The notes under the pieces were generated by a model that saw only the letters and a program-made list of their open reading frames with translations, was not told where the DNA came from and ran no database searches. Both the position numbers and the translations under genes were made by a program. Positions 1 to 9,147 of a stretch of DNA of 64,000 bases are shown one piece after another. Origin of the DNA: Bifidobacterium minimum (GTDB lineage Bacteria > Actinomycetota > Actinomycetes > Actinomycetales > Bifidobacteriaceae); contig NZ_JGZD01000008.1 of the NCBI RefSeq assembly GCF_000741645.1, forward strand, positions 62,001 to 126,000, in the 5' to 3' direction. Position 1 is the stretch's first letter. Every line of letters starts with the position of its first letter.

Positions 1-204
1 GAGCAGATAGCCCGATTGCGCGATGAATTGGGAATCTCTGTCCTCATAGTCGAACAGCAGGCCGAGCTTGCATTGTCCATCGCCGATTACGGATACGTCC
101 TGCAGAACGGAAGAATACGTCTCCATGGACATGCCGGCGACCTGCTGCACAATCCCGCGGTACAGGAGGCGTATCTGGGAGGCCAGAAGACTCAGAGCAA
201 GTGA
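1..204 (+). CDS. livF: ABC transporter ATP-binding protein, LivF type (3' end only)
   Basis: The reading frame is open from base 1, so the gene begins upstream; only the last 67 codons are present. The visible part holds the H-loop-side strand (SVLIVEQQAELALSIADYGY) and the terminal segment LQNGRIRLHGHAGDLLHNP...VQEAYLG. This matches the C-terminus of LivF, the second ATPase of branched-chain amino acid (HAAT) uptake systems, where the VEQ / ADYGYVL.NGR / V.EAYLG pattern is characteristic. Walker A and B lie outside the window, so substrate cannot be checked. The next gene follows after about 45 nt on the same strand but belongs to another family. Assignment to LivF rather than another HAAT-family ATPase is an inference from the tail alone. 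Confidence 0.8.
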   Translation, partial: EQIARLRDELGISVLIVEQQAELALSIADYGYVLQNGRIRLHGHAGDLLHNPAVQEAYLGGQKTQSK

Positions 205-249
205 CTCTCTATCAGAGTGATCGTGAAAAGCTATGGAAAAGGAGAAGAG

Positions 250-990
250 ATGGCAGAAAAGGACCATGATGGTGTGCGAAGGACGGCAGTGGTCACTGGA
301 GCAGCGGGTGGCGTAGGCTCTCATCTGGTTCGCAGCCTTATCGATCAGGACTGGCAGGTCACGGCAATCGTGAGGCCTGGAACCGATTCCTCGAGGCTGC
401 GGGGCCTTCAGGGCGCGCAGATCAGTGAGCTTGATCTGGGTGATTCTGAGGCTGTGGACTCATGGGGACGCGACTATGTCGACGCGAACCGGTCGTTAGG
501 GCTTCTTGTGAACACCGCCGCGATCGCGGTGGTGGGCCCTGTCGCGGAATCGACTCCGCAGCAATGGCATGATGTTTTCTCCACGAACGTCATCGCCCCT
601 GCCGCGCTCACCGATTCCTTGCTCCCTGGACTTCGCGAGGCGCATGGAACCGTGGTCTTCATCAATTCGGGGGCAGGTGAACGTGCGGTGCAGAATCATG
701 CGATCTATGCTGCATCCAAGCATGCCCTGAGAGGATATGCCAACACCCTTCGCATTGAGGAGTCGGGCAACGGCATCCGTGTGGCGAGCGTGTATCCGGG
801 GCAGATTAGCACGCCCATGCTCAAGGGCATCGACGACAGACTCGGAGTGGTGTATGAGCCCGGGCTGTACATCAATCCGCAGACGGTCGCGAATACCGTG
901 ATATGGATTGCCGATGCACCGGCGGACGTCCATATCAGTAATGTGGATTTGCGACCGCGTCAGGAGGTTTCCGCACGATTCAACGTCTGA
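250..990 (+). CDS. Short-chain dehydrogenase/reductase (SDR)
   Basis: A 246-aa classical SDR, an NAD(P)(H)-dependent oxidoreductase with a Rossmann fold. Visible features are the N-terminal cofactor motif TGAAGGVGSHL (TGxxxGxG), the NTAAIA segment (NNAG-like), a serine in FINSGAGE, and the catalytic YAASK (Tyr-x-x-x-Lys). The ATG at 250 was chosen because AAAGGAGAAGAG lies just upstream; a GTG at 217 is in frame but lacks such a site. The substrate cannot be deduced. The gene lies between the LivF-type ATPase and a PLP enzyme of sulfur amino-acid metabolism, with about 60 nt before the latter, so co-transcription is possible but not shown. Confidence 0.88.
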   Translation: MAEKDHDGVRRTAVVTGAAGGVGSHLVRSLIDQDWQVTAIVRPGTDSSRLRGLQGAQISELDLGDSEAVDSWGRDYVDANRSLGLLVNTAAIAVVGPVAESTPQQWHDVFSTNVIAPAALTDSLLPGLREAHGTVVFINSGAGERAVQNHAIYAASKHALRGYANTLRIEESGNGIRVASVYPGQISTPMLKGIDDRLGVVYEPGLYINPQTVANTVIWIADAPADVHISNVDLRPRQEVSARFNV

Positions 991-1051
991 ACCGACTGCA
1001 ATGTGGATGGATCGACATAGGACGGGCCGCGATGTCGGCAGGAAGCGAGTG

Positions 1052-2359
1052 ATGGTGGTACAGAACGGATTCGAGACCAGACTGGTCCACGCGGGATACG
1101 ACGGTAGGGAAGCCGCCGACGCCGCCACCCCGCCGATCTACGCTTCGGCGGCATTCGACATGGAGTCCGCGGAACGAGGCGACGCCGTGGCGGGGGGCAA
1201 TGTCGTCGGCTTCTCCTACTCCCGTGTCGCCAATCCGACCGTCGCCGTCCTCGAGCAGCGACTCGCCTCGCTCGAGGGAGGAGTCGGCGCGGTCGCGGTG
1301 GCGTCCGGCATGGCGGCCGTCTCCTTCGCGCTGCTGTGCGCGGCCGAGGGGGGCGGGCGCATCATCTCACCGGGCAACCTCTATGGGGCGTCGGTCGACG
1401 CCATGTCGTCCTTCTTCCCGCATTTCGGGGTTCACACCGACTTCGTCCACGACATCAACGACCTCCATGCGGTGGAGTCGCTGATCGGTGACGACACCCG
1501 GGCGATCTTCGCCGAATCAGTTGCCAACCCCTCCACGGACGTGACCGACATCGAGCCTCTCGCCCGTCTGGCGCACTCCCATGGCATTCCGCTCATCATC
1601 GACAACACCGTGCCCACGCCGTATCTGCTCCGTCCCATCGAGTTCGGCGCCGACGTCGTCGTGCATTCCACCACCAAGGGCATCACGGGACATGGCAACG
1701 CCATTGGCGGGGTCATCATCGATGCGGGTCGGTTCGACTGGGCGAACGGCCGCTTCCCCCAGTTCACCGCAAGGGAGCAGGTCATCAGCGATGACCGCGG
1801 CAACGAATGGCACAGCTTCGCCGACCGGTTCGGCGCCGAGGCCTTCATCCGCCGGATCCGCATCAAGTACCTCAGGACCTTCGGCGCCGTGGAGAGCCCG
1901 TTCAACGCCTATCTCCATCTCGTCGGGTTGGAGACGCTCACCCAGAGGGTGCGGCAGGAGGTGGAGAGCGCGACCGTCATCGCCCGGCATCTGCGGACGC
2001 TTCCGCATGTCGTCCGGGTCAACTACTCCGGCCTGTCCGACGACGATCAGAAGAACCTCGTCGCGAAGTATCTTCCCGAGGGCGTCGGCACCATCCTCTC
2101 CTTCCTCGTGGACGGTGACTACGCCAACGTCCGTCGCATCATCGATGCGACGAGGCTGTTCACCTATATTCCCAACATCGGTGACGCTCGGTCGCTTATC
2201 GTCGATCCCGCCCGCATCACGCACCGCGAGGTGCCGGCCCGGTTCCGCAGGGATGCCGGCGTCTCCGACAACCTCATCCGTCTGTCCATCGGTCTGGAGG
2301 ATCCGGTCGATCTGATCGCCGATCTCGATCAGGCGATCGCCGCGGGATACGAGGGCTGA
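1052..2359 (+). CDS. PLP-dependent O-acetylhomoserine sulfhydrylase/Cys-Met metabolism enzyme (MetY-like)
   Basis: A 435-aa member of the Cys/Met-metabolism PLP enzyme family. The N-terminus has FETRLVHAGY and TPPIYASAAFDM, followed by FSYSRVANPTVAVLEQRLASLEGG. The Schiff-base lysine sits in HSTTKGITGHG (about Lys209). Length and the long segment between the lysine and the C-terminal domain fit O-acetylhomoserine (thiol)-lyase better than cystathionine gamma-synthase. The enzyme would make homocysteine from O-acetylhomoserine and sulfide, or thioether equivalents. ATG 1052 follows AGGAAG by 6 nt; GTG 1049 is an alternative. The stop is 3 nt before the next start, so it is probably co-translated with the M20 hydrolase downstream. 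Confidence 0.87.
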   Translation: MVVQNGFETRLVHAGYDGREAADAATPPIYASAAFDMESAERGDAVAGGNVVGFSYSRVANPTVAVLEQRLASLEGGVGAVAVASGMAAVSFALLCAAEGGGRIISPGNLYGASVDAMSSFFPHFGVHTDFVHDINDLHAVESLIGDDTRAIFAESVANPSTDVTDIEPLARLAHSHGIPLIIDNTVPTPYLLRPIEFGADVVVHSTTKGITGHGNAIGGVIIDAGRFDWANGRFPQFTAREQVISDDRGNEWHSFADRFGAEAFIRRIRIKYLRTFGAVESPFNAYLHLVGLETLTQRVRQEVESATVIARHLRTLPHVVRVNYSGLSDDDQKNLVAKYLPEGVGTILSFLVDGDYANVRRIIDATRLFTYIPNIGDARSLIVDPARITHREVPARFRRDAGVSDNLIRLSIGLEDPVDLIADLDQAIAAGYEG

Positions 2360-2362
2360 TTC

Positions 2363-3766
2363 ATGGGTGCAGGGAGCGTTCCGGACGCACGGGAGACCGG
2401 TGAGGCGATGGAGGGGAAAACGCCTGCGGGGGAGACGACCGGACGGGATCCGCGTGCAGACACCACCGTGGATATCGCGACATCGGCGGCATCGGACGAG
2501 GCTGCCGATCTGCAGGATCTGTCGGACTATCTCGTTGGCAACTACCGCTGGTTCCACAGGCATCCCGAGCTCTCATACGAGGAGGTCGGAACCACCGCGC
2601 GAATACGGACGCTGCTGGAGGCCCACGGCATCGAGGTTCTCGATTCCGGCCTGCGCACGGGGCTCGTCGCCATCATTCGGACGGATGCCCCGGCTCCTGG
2701 GGGTCGCCGCGATAACCGCGATAACCGTAATAACCGTGATGGCCGTGACACGCATGTTGATCGTCCCGTAATCGCCATTCGCGGAGACATCGACGCGCTT
2801 CCATTGGATGAGCGAACGGGTTTGGCGTACTCATCCGAGAATCCCGGAGTCATGCACGCCTGCGGCCATGATGTGAACCTTATGGTCGCGCTGGGTGCCG
2901 CCGTTCTTCTTAGCTCACGCTCCGACGAACTGGCCGGGGACGTCAAGGTCGTGTTCCAGCCCGCCGAGGAGGTCAGGGCGGACGAGGAGCATCCCACTGG
3001 CGCCGTGGCGGTCCGTCGCACCGGCGTCCTTGACGATGTTCGCGTCTTTCTTGGAACTCATGACACCGACGAACTGGGCGTCGGCCAGATCGGCATCAGC
3101 TCGGGCGCGGTGTCGGGCGCCGTTGACAAGTTCCGCATCGACATTACCGGTCATGGAACGCATGCCGCCCATCCGGACAAAGGCGTGAATCCCGTGTCGG
3201 TGGCCGCCGCAATCGTGACCGCGTTGCAGAATCTCGCATCCCAGGAGGTCGATCCCGTCCACCCGCATGTTCTCACGGTCACTCATCTGGAGGCGGGCGA
3301 CACGTGGAACGTCGTCCCCTCGACGGCCTTTCTCGAAGGAACCGTCCGGACTGCGGATGTGGATGACCGCGATCGGATTCGTCAGGGGATTCTGCGTGTG
3401 TCGGAACTCACCGCGCAGGCGTTCGGGGCCCATGCCGATGTTGCGTGGACGCCGAGCTCGCCCTCGGTGATCAACGATTCCGGACTGGCCGCAGCCGCCC
3501 GTGAAGTGGCCGAGACGTCGGGACTGCTGTCCGTGGCTTCTCCCGCGACGCTGGGAGGGGAGGACTTCTCGTACTACCTCCGTCATGATGACGAATGGAC
3601 GGGGGCGGCCGGTCTGTTCGTCCATCTGGGTGCGGCCAGCGCGGAGTTCCCCCCGCATGTGATTCATTCGCCTTTTTTCGCGCCGGACCCCCGGGCCATA
3701 CCATCGGGAGCGCGCTTTCTGGCCGATCTGTCCATAAGAGTTCTGCACGATCTCGTCGGAGAGTGA
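2363..3766 (+). CDS. M20-family metallo-amidohydrolase (hippurate/IAA-amino acid hydrolase-like)
   Basis: A 467-aa zinc/manganese peptidase-fold amidohydrolase of the M20D type, which releases amino acids from N-acyl conjugates. Visible motifs are WFHRHPELSYEE near residue 55, the metal-binding MHACGHDVN (Cys167/His169), GTHAAHPDKG in the lid domain and TLGGEDFSYY near the C-terminus. The ATG at 2363 has GAGGG seven nt upstream and is only 3 nt past the preceding MetY-like gene, suggesting a two-gene operon for sulfur amino acid or acyl-amino acid turnover. An odd feature is a hydrophilic insertion of N-R-D repeats (about residues 116-132) encoded by 9-nt tandem repeats at 2711-2746, in a surface loop before the metal site. 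The natural substrate is unknown. Confidence 0.9.
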   Translation: MGAGSVPDARETGEAMEGKTPAGETTGRDPRADTTVDIATSAASDEAADLQDLSDYLVGNYRWFHRHPELSYEEVGTTARIRTLLEAHGIEVLDSGLRTGLVAIIRTDAPAPGGRRDNRDNRNNRDGRDTHVDRPVIAIRGDIDALPLDERTGLAYSSENPGVMHACGHDVNLMVALGAAVLLSSRSDELAGDVKVVFQPAEEVRADEEHPTGAVAVRRTGVLDDVRVFLGTHDTDELGVGQIGISSGAVSGAVDKFRIDITGHGTHAAHPDKGVNPVSVAAAIVTALQNLASQEVDPVHPHVLTVTHLEAGDTWNVVPSTAFLEGTVRTADVDDRDRIRQGILRVSELTAQAFGAHADVAWTPSSPSVINDSGLAAAAREVAETSGLLSVASPATLGGEDFSYYLRHDDEWTGAAGLFVHLGAASAEFPPHVIHSPFFAPDPRAIPSGARFLADLSIRVLHDLVGE

Positions 3767-3860
3767 TGACGGATGACCGCCGGCTGATAGAATTGACAAC
3801 GGTCCGCGCGGTCATTCATTCGCGCGTCAAGGAACCACAGCACAGCCAAAGGAGACCGTC

Positions 3861-4763
3861 ATGCCTGTTCTTATCGCCATTCTTGTTGTTCTCGTCGTGG
3901 TCGTTGCGGCCGGCATGTACATCGTGCCCCAGCAGCAGGCGTACATCATCGAGCGTTTCGGGAAGTTCCACAAGGTCCAGTACGCGGGCTTCCATGTGAA
4001 GATCCCGGTCGTCGACCGCATCGCGACGAAGACGAACATGCGGGTCAGCCAGCTCAACGTCCAGCTGGAGACCAAGACGCTCGACAACGTCTTCGTCACC
4101 GTCGTCGCCTCCACCCAGTTCCGCGTGAATCCGGAGAACGTCGCCACGGCCTTCTACGAGCTGCGTGATCCGGCCGGGCAGCTGCGCTCCTACATGGAGG
4201 ACGCCCTCCGCTCCGCGATCCCGGGGCTGAATCTCGATGACGCCTTCGCCCGCAAGGACGACGTGGCCGCGGATGTGCAGCGGACCGTCGGCAACGAGAT
4301 GTCGCGCTTCGGCTTCACCGTCGTCAAGACGCTGATCACCTCCATCGATCCCAGTCAGCAGGTCAAGAACGCCATGGACTCCATCAACGCCGCCCAGCGT
4401 GAGAAGGAGGCCACCCGTCAGCGTGCGGAGGCGCAGCGCATCCAGATCGAGACGCAGGCCGCGGCCGACGCCGAGAAGAACCGGCTGCAGGGCGAGGGGC
4501 AGGCCAATTACCGGCGTGAGATCGCCAACGGCATCGTCGATCAGATCAAGAGCCTTCAGGCCGTGGGGATGAGCATCTCCGACGTCAACAACGTCGTGCT
4601 GTTCAACCAGTATCTCGACGTGATCCGGTCCCTGAGCGAGTCGCCGAACGCGAAGACCGTGGTTCTTCCCTCCTCGACTCCCGGCGGATACCAGGACTTC
4701 TACAATCAGATCACGCAGGCCCTGCTCACCGGCAACGACGCGGCCAAGCACAGCCAGGACTGA
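3861..4763 (+). CDS. SPFH/band-7 (stomatin-like) membrane-anchored protein
   Basis: A 300-aa stomatin/prohibitin-homology protein. An N-terminal hydrophobic segment (residues 2-22, LIAILVVLVVVVAAGMYIV) is followed by QQQAYIIERFGKFHKV and the SPFH domain, with typical text such as FVTVVASTQFRVNPENV and MEDALRSAIPGLNLDDAFARKDD. Residues about 170-215 form a charged coiled coil (AQREKEATRQRAEAQR). Such proteins form oligomeric membrane scaffolds and often accompany NfeD proteins; no NfeD gene is adjacent here. AAAGGAG precedes the ATG. A hairpin at 4801-4840 lies downstream, so it appears to be the end of its transcript. Confidence 0.92.
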   Translation: MPVLIAILVVLVVVVAAGMYIVPQQQAYIIERFGKFHKVQYAGFHVKIPVVDRIATKTNMRVSQLNVQLETKTLDNVFVTVVASTQFRVNPENVATAFYELRDPAGQLRSYMEDALRSAIPGLNLDDAFARKDDVAADVQRTVGNEMSRFGFTVVKTLITSIDPSQQVKNAMDSINAAQREKEATRQRAEAQRIQIETQAAADAEKNRLQGEGQANYRREIANGIVDQIKSLQAVGMSISDVNNVVLFNQYLDVIRSLSESPNAKTVVLPSSTPGGYQDFYNQITQALLTGNDAAKHSQD

Positions 4764-4800
4764 GAACCCGGCAGGACCGAGAACCCGGCCAATACCGAAA

Positions 4801-4840
4801 ACCGCCTCCACCCCCGACATCTCACGGGTGTGGGGGCGGT
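4801..4840 (+). terminator. Hairpin after the SPFH gene
   Basis: ACCGCCTCCAC (4801-4811) pairs with GTGGGGGCGGT (4830-4840) with one T-G wobble; three further C-G pairs can extend into the loop. There is no clear T-run after it, as is common for GC-rich actinobacterial terminators. It lies 38 nt after the SPFH stop codon. Confidence 0.55.
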
Positions 4841-4953
4841 CGCGCTTCATGGGGCGGAGGACTCATAGCCGCTCATGGTCGCTCAGAGCCGTGCGGAGGA
4901 TCGCATCCGACGGAAAACCGGCGTGCCCGGGACCCGGCATGCCCAGGAACCAG

Positions 4954-4977
4954 CGTGCCTAAAAACGTGCCTAAAAA
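4954..4977. repeat. Tandem 12-mer abutting the patatin-like gene stop
   Basis: CGTGCCTAAAAA occurs twice in direct tandem (4954-4965 and 4966-4977), ending exactly at the minus-strand stop codon of the patatin-like gene. On the minus strand it reads as two T5 runs, which might serve as U-tracts. No stem was found next to it. Confidence 0.5.
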
Positions 4978-5823
4978 TCAGTGCGTCAGGAAATCCGCGA
5001 TTCTCGAGGCGTCCGCATAGCCCTGGCGGTACATGCGTTCCAGACCCTCGTAGCTTTTGGTGAGCGTGGAAAGCCCATACAGGTCCTCGGGGGCGAGAAT
5101 CAGGACGTTGCCCTCCTTCTCGTAGCGTTTGGCCAATGCGACCTCATCGTTGTACAGACGGTAGCGGTTGAGCAGTTTTTCGGCCGCGGCTGGCCATGTG
5201 CGGGCAAGGACCTTGGAGGGGCCGATGTCCTTGCGCTGCTCGCGCAGGACATCCTTCGGCCTGGTGAGGACGAGCACGATGCGATCGTATCCCTCGGCGG
5301 CTGCGCGGTGAACGGGAACCGGATCCGCAATTCCGCCGTCGAAGTAGGGCACGCCGCCGATGTAGTACGGCTCGCATGCCACAGGCACGGCGGATGAGGC
5401 CTTCATGATGTCGTAGTTGTCGTACCCGACGTCGCTTTTCGTGAAGTAGTGGGGTGCTCCATCGCGCGCATCGCAGGCGATTACCGTGAATTCGGCGGGA
5501 TTCGCCTCGAACGCCTCATAGTCCAGCGGATATTCGCCATCGTGGTTTGACAGCGTTCCATACACGTAGTCGAGATCGACGAAATTATGGTCCTTGAAGA
5601 AATTGCTGGGGCTGGCGTATTCCTTCCGGAAGGAATACTCGGTGTAGAAGCGGTGTGAGCGTCCGTTCTGGCCGGCGATGAACGAGGTCATGTTGGCGCT
5701 CCCGGCGGATACGCCGTAGCAGTGGTCGAATGAGATCTTCTCGTCCAGACAGCGGTCCATGACGCCCGCGCCATAGATGGCCCGATATCCTCCGCCCACG
5801 TCGATCAGTGCGGTTCCTGTCAT
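4978..5823 (-). CDS. Patatin-like phospholipase (RssA/YjjU type)
   Basis: A 281-aa alpha/beta hydrolase of the bacterial patatin family. It has the glycine-rich oxyanion segment DVGGGYRAIYGAGVMD at the N-terminus, the nucleophile elbow GVSAGS (GxSxG-like, Ser about 40), and the catalytic Asp in YFDGGIADPVPV. No signal peptide or membrane segment is seen, so a cytosolic lipid acyl hydrolase is likely; substrates are usually unknown for this group. The ATG has AGGAAAGG seven nt upstream on the minus strand. The length agrees with the YjjU subgroup. It stands alone, convergent with the SPFH gene. Confidence 0.88.
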   Translation of the reverse strand: MTGTALIDVGGGYRAIYGAGVMDRCLDEKISFDHCYGVSAGSANMTSFIAGQNGRSHRFYTEYSFRKEYASPSNFFKDHNFVDLDYVYGTLSNHDGEYPLDYEAFEANPAEFTVIACDARDGAPHYFTKSDVGYDNYDIMKASSAVPVACEPYYIGGVPYFDGGIADPVPVHRAAAEGYDRIVLVLTRPKDVLREQRKDIGPSKVLARTWPAAAEKLLNRYRLYNDEVALAKRYEKEGNVLILAPEDLYGLSTLTKSYEGLERMYRQGYADASRIADFLTH

Positions 5824-6151
5824 GTCAGTGCCTTTCCTGTCCCATCGGGATCCGACCCCGATGCGTTCCGTTTCGTCCCATACCGTCTTATCCGCTATGT
5901 CGTATTATGCGTTCGCGAGTCACGCCTTGCTGGTCCACGTCTCGCTTTCCGCGCGTCGCGCCCGCTCTCGACCCCCGTTGGGTTAAGTCCCGTTCCCGTT
6001 CAGTCCGTTCCCGTTCAGTCCGTTCCCGTCTCGTTCCGATCGCATTCAATCCCGATCCCGCTGCGTCCGGATCCGCGACGATGCGGACTCGCCATATTGA
6101 AACGGAATGGAGTCGCGCAGGGAGAACGGTAGGGGAAGCCATAGGCGTACG
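5824..6151. other. Non-coding gap with short tandem repeats
   Basis: No convincing gene was found between the patatin-like gene and the murI stop. The region holds CGTTCCCGTTCAGTC repeated at 5991-6005 and 6006-6020 with a partial third copy to 6029. It presumably contains the promoter of the patatin-like gene near its right border and the murI 3' region at its other side. Confidence 0.5.
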
Positions 6152-6967
6152 TCATTCCCGGGTGCCGGCGTGGCCGCTTTCGGATCGCCACGGACGGTTG
6201 AGGAGTTCCTGCGAGAGTTGCGCGATTTCCGGCGAGGGATCGGAATTATTGATCCGCACGCCGCCTTTCTGGGTCTCCGGCGCCAGAAGTCCCAGCGATT
6301 CGAGTACGACCGATAGATGATGGGCGGTTCCCGCGTTGCCGTCGATGATAGCCGTCGTGCGGGGAAGCATCTCGCGCAGGGACTCGCGGAAGAAGACGAA
6401 ATGCGTGCATCCCAGAACCACCGAATCCACGGTGTCGAGATCATATGAGTCGAAATAGCGGTGCAGTGCGTCCATCACGATGGCGTGGTCGTCCAGCTGC
6501 CTGTCCTCCACTATCCTCACCAGATCGGGGCAGGGCTGTCGCAGGATCATGTTGGATTTGGCGAAGCGCTGCATCAGCGCGGCGAACTTGCGTTCCTTGA
6601 GCGTCAGCGGCGTGGCCGCGACGATGACCTTCTGCGACGAGCCGTGGCCGCGGTCGCATGCCACTTTCAGCGCCGGCTCCATGCCGATGATGGGGATGTC
6701 GAAAACGTCCCGGAGATTGGTGATGGCGACCGACGTTGCGGTGTTGCAGGCGACGACCAGAGCCTTGGCGCCCTGGTCGACGAGCCGACGTGCTATGGAG
6801 AGTGCCATCGCGCGGACCTCGCCGGGTGGACGCGTTCCATAGGGGGCGTTGGCCGAGTCGCCGTAGTACAGGATACGTTCGTGGGGAAGATCGTGACGGA
6901 TCTGTCTGGCCACCGACAATCCGCCCAGACCGGAATCGAAAACGCCGATTGGTGCCGTCGATGACAT
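6152..6967 (-). CDS. murI: Glutamate racemase
   Basis: A 271-aa cofactor-independent racemase that makes D-glutamate for peptidoglycan. The start [17 protein letters not shown] is diagnostic. The two catalytic cysteines are visible in VVACNTATS (Cys74) and VLGCTHF (Cys187), and [11 protein letters not shown] is conserved. The ATG is preceded by AGAGGGGATCGTT on the minus strand. About 30 residues beyond the usual end ([15 protein letters not shown]...) are not strongly conserved. It is divergent from dapF, another cell-wall precursor gene, with only about 100 nt between their starts, so the two may share a control region. Confidence 0.96.
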   Translation of the reverse strand: MSSTAPIGVFDSGLGGLSVARQIRHDLPHERILYYGDSANAPYGTRPPGEVRAMALSIARRLVDQGAKALVVACNTATSVAITNLRDVFDIPIIGMEPALKVACDRGHGSSQKVIVAATPLTLKERKFAALMQRFAKSNMILRQPCPDLVRIVEDRQLDDHAIVMDALHRYFDSYDLDTVDSVVLGCTHFVFFRESLREMLPRTTAIIDGNAGTAHHLSVVLESLGLLAPETQKGGVRINNSDPSPEIAQLSQELLNRPWRSESGHAGTRE

Positions 6968-7054
6968 AACGATCCCCTCTCCACGAGCCGTCCATCCAGA
7001 CTACTCCTTGGGATGATATACGGGCAGTGCGCGGGCGTGATGGTGGTCGGGCGC

Positions 7055-7060
7055 TATTGT
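7055..7060 (+). promoter_or_regulatory. Putative -10 element of leaderless dapF
   Basis: TATTGT ends 6 nt before the dapF ATG. A GGAG at 7062-7065 is too close to the ATG to act as a normal ribosome binding site, so initiation on a leaderless mRNA is inferred. Confidence 0.5.
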
Positions 7061-7066
7061 CGGAGT

Positions 7067-7987
7067 ATGAGCATTCCCGGAACCGTGTACAAGGCCCATG
7101 CCACGGGCAACGACTTCGTCATATATGAGGACGATGAAGGACGGTACGCCCCCACCGTGGGCGAGGTGCGTCTCCTGTGCGACAGGCATCGGGGCATCGG
7201 GGCGGATGGCCTGCTGCGGCTGACGCATCCCGGCCATGTGGCCGACGTCTCGGATCGTGTGCGCGCCGACTGCGCGGCGGCGGGAGCCGAATGGTTCATG
7301 GACTACCGCAACGCGGATGGTTCCCTCGCCGAGATGTGCGGCAACGGGACGCGCGCGATCGCGTTGTTCGCCCGTCGCGGAGGTCTGATGGGATCATCGG
7401 TGGGTTCGTCGCTGGCTTTGGGGACGAGGGCCGGGGTCAAGACGCTGACGTATCTGGGCGACGTCAGCCCGTACGGCCATGACGTCTTCCGCGTGGACAT
7501 GGGGCCGTGGCGCATGGGGGAGACTGAAGGGTATGCCGTCGGCATTCCCGGGGTTGATGGTTCCGCGCGGGGGACGTTCGTCGACATGGGCAATCCGCAT
7601 GTTGTGGCCGTCGTGGAGGACGGGCATGCCGATCTTCCCGCTGTGGAGGATCTCGATCTCGTCCACAAGCCGATCGTCGAGCCGCGAATCGACTCCGATC
7701 AGAACGTCGAGTTCGTCCGCGTGGACGCGGTGCCGTCGTCGTCGCCGGATCATGGGGAACGATCAGGTCCGGGACGCGCGACCATGCGCGTCAACGAGAG
7801 GGGCTGCGGCGAGACGCTGTCGTGCGGAACCGGTCTGTGCGCGACCGGCGTCGTTCTTCGGTCGCGCACGGGCGTCGGCTCATGGGACATCACCGTCCGT
7901 GGTGGCACGTTGAGGGTGGATGTGCGTGATGATGCCGTTTCCCTGACTGGCTCGGCGACGATGGTGGCGAAGGTGGAGCTTCTCTGA
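7067..7987 (+). CDS. dapF: Diaminopimelate epimerase
   Basis: A 306-aa PLP-independent epimerase converting LL- to meso-diaminopimelate for lysine and peptidoglycan synthesis. Residues 8-17 (YKAHATGNDF) and both catalytic cysteines are visible: MCGNGTRA (Cys91) and ETLSCGTGLCATG (Cys253). DMGNPHVV is the conserved central motif. An in-frame extension to 7013 exists, but homologues start close to the KAHATGNDF motif and the -10-like TATTGT lies just before 7067. The gene pairs divergently with murI. After the stop there is a tandem CTCTGACT repeat (about 7982-8005) and then a hairpin. Confidence 0.95.
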   Translation: MSIPGTVYKAHATGNDFVIYEDDEGRYAPTVGEVRLLCDRHRGIGADGLLRLTHPGHVADVSDRVRADCAAAGAEWFMDYRNADGSLAEMCGNGTRAIALFARRGGLMGSSVGSSLALGTRAGVKTLTYLGDVSPYGHDVFRVDMGPWRMGETEGYAVGIPGVDGSARGTFVDMGNPHVVAVVEDGHADLPAVEDLDLVHKPIVEPRIDSDQNVEFVRVDAVPSSSPDHGERSGPGRATMRVNERGCGETLSCGTGLCATGVVLRSRTGVGSWDITVRGGTLRVDVRDDAVSLTGSATMVAKVELL

Positions 7988-8034
7988 CTCTCTGACTCTC
8001 TGACTCTTTAGGTCTCTGAGCCGGTTTTCGCCAC

Positions 8035-8061
8035 GCCCGCCGTTCCCGCGTCGCGGCGGGC
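8035..8061 (+). terminator. GC hairpin downstream of dapF
   Basis: GCCCGCCG (8035-8042) and CGGCGGGC (8054-8061) form a perfect 8-bp stem with an 11-nt loop between convergent dapF and the VKOR gene. There is no T-run; it could serve either strand. Confidence 0.45.
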
Positions 8062-8152
8062 ATTCACGGCGTCGTGCGGTTGTCGGAATGCACGGCGCCA
8101 CGGCGGGCACCGCCTCGCAAGAACCGTTCCACGTCGGGCGAACAGCATGACT

Positions 8153-8938
8153 TCAGGCGAACAGCATGGCTCCGTCCTTGACGATGATGAGGCTGATGAG
8201 CGCCACGATCCATATGATGTCCACCATCAGGTCATAGCGCAGTCGGTAGTATCCGCGCAGCCCGGGGCTGTCGGGGATCCCCTGCACCGCCACCGTGGCG
8301 TGCGAGAGAGACATGAACTGGATGGTCGTGGCGAACATGAGTCCCAGGCACCATGGGCATAGAGCGCCTATGACGAACATCGACTGGGTGAAAAGCCAAT
8401 AGGAGTAGGCGAGAGCCGCGAATCCGCCGAACCATGTGCAGATGGCGAACCATCGGGGAACCGCGATTCGGGCGAGTCCCAGAACCGCAATCGTGATGAA
8501 GACGCTTTCCGCCGCGATGCCGAAGAAGGCGTTCGGATAGCTCAGACCGCCGAAGTGGATGAGCTCAGCCTGCCACGACTCGGCCACGGTGGAGCATGAC
8601 AGGACCTTGTTGACGTCACAGCCGAGAAGCTTCTGCGGATGCCGGGCGAGCTGGAGCGTCTCGGCAGAGAGCACGAAGGAGACGACAAGGGCAGCGACCG
8701 ATGCGAGGAGCACGACCAGGTAGGTCCACGTCGGTCCATGGCGCCATCCCGTCAATGGGCGGGGCGGGACATCGGCCGCTTCGATTCCGCTGGAGTCCGA
8801 ATATGTCGTGCCATCCCCGCTGTCTCCTGGGTCGTCTTCGTCGCTGGCGTCCTCATCGACGGCGTCCTTGCCGCCGGGCTCGTTGTCGTCGATTGCGGTG
8901 ATGCCATCGGGGGTGATGTCGGATGTCGTCATGATCAT
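8153..8938 (-). CDS. Vitamin K epoxide reductase (VKOR) family membrane protein
   Basis: A 261-aa quinone-linked disulfide oxidoreductase of the bacterial VKOR type, which reoxidises DsbA-like proteins and so drives disulfide formation outside the membrane. An acidic, disordered N-terminal tail (residues 1-65) precedes about five membrane segments starting near residue 72. The four redox cysteines are present: Cys107 and Cys115 in the loop (GCDVNKVLSC) and the CxxC at 194-197 (LCPWC); the loop serine-tryptophan region ESW is also kept. The ATG at 8938 was chosen for AAGGACC upstream; a frame extension to 9046 has no such site. No thioredoxin-fold partner is adjacent. Confidence 0.93.
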   Translation of the reverse strand: MIMTTSDITPDGITAIDDNEPGGKDAVDEDASDEDDPGDSGDGTTYSDSSGIEAADVPPRPLTGWRHGPTWTYLVVLLASVAALVVSFVLSAETLQLARHPQKLLGCDVNKVLSCSTVAESWQAELIHFGGLSYPNAFFGIAAESVFITIAVLGLARIAVPRWFAICTWFGGFAALAYSYWLFTQSMFVIGALCPWCLGLMFATTIQFMSLSHATVAVQGIPDSPGLRGYYRLRYDLMVDIIWIVALISLIIVKDGAMLFA

Positions 8939-9135
8939 CGTGGTCCTTGCGTATCGCTGTTGAGACTGGTGTTGGGGGACCGTCGGTTCGCCGATGCGGC
9001 TGGCTCTCTCCGTCGCTGGTCTGGTGGGGCCGCTGGCCCCTGCCATATGGTGTTCGCCATATGACGCGGGTGCTGTCCCCCATAGCCCATTGTCGGTGAT
9101 GGATACGCCGATGGACCCCTTCTTCCCGCTTAGCT

Positions 9136-9141
9136 TACGAT
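9136..9141 (+). promoter_or_regulatory. Putative -10 element of the PHP-domain gene
   Basis: TACGAT stands 6 nt before the ATG at 9148 and no Shine-Dalgarno sequence is present between them, suggesting a leaderless transcript. Confidence 0.45.
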
Positions 9142-9147
9142 GGTTCC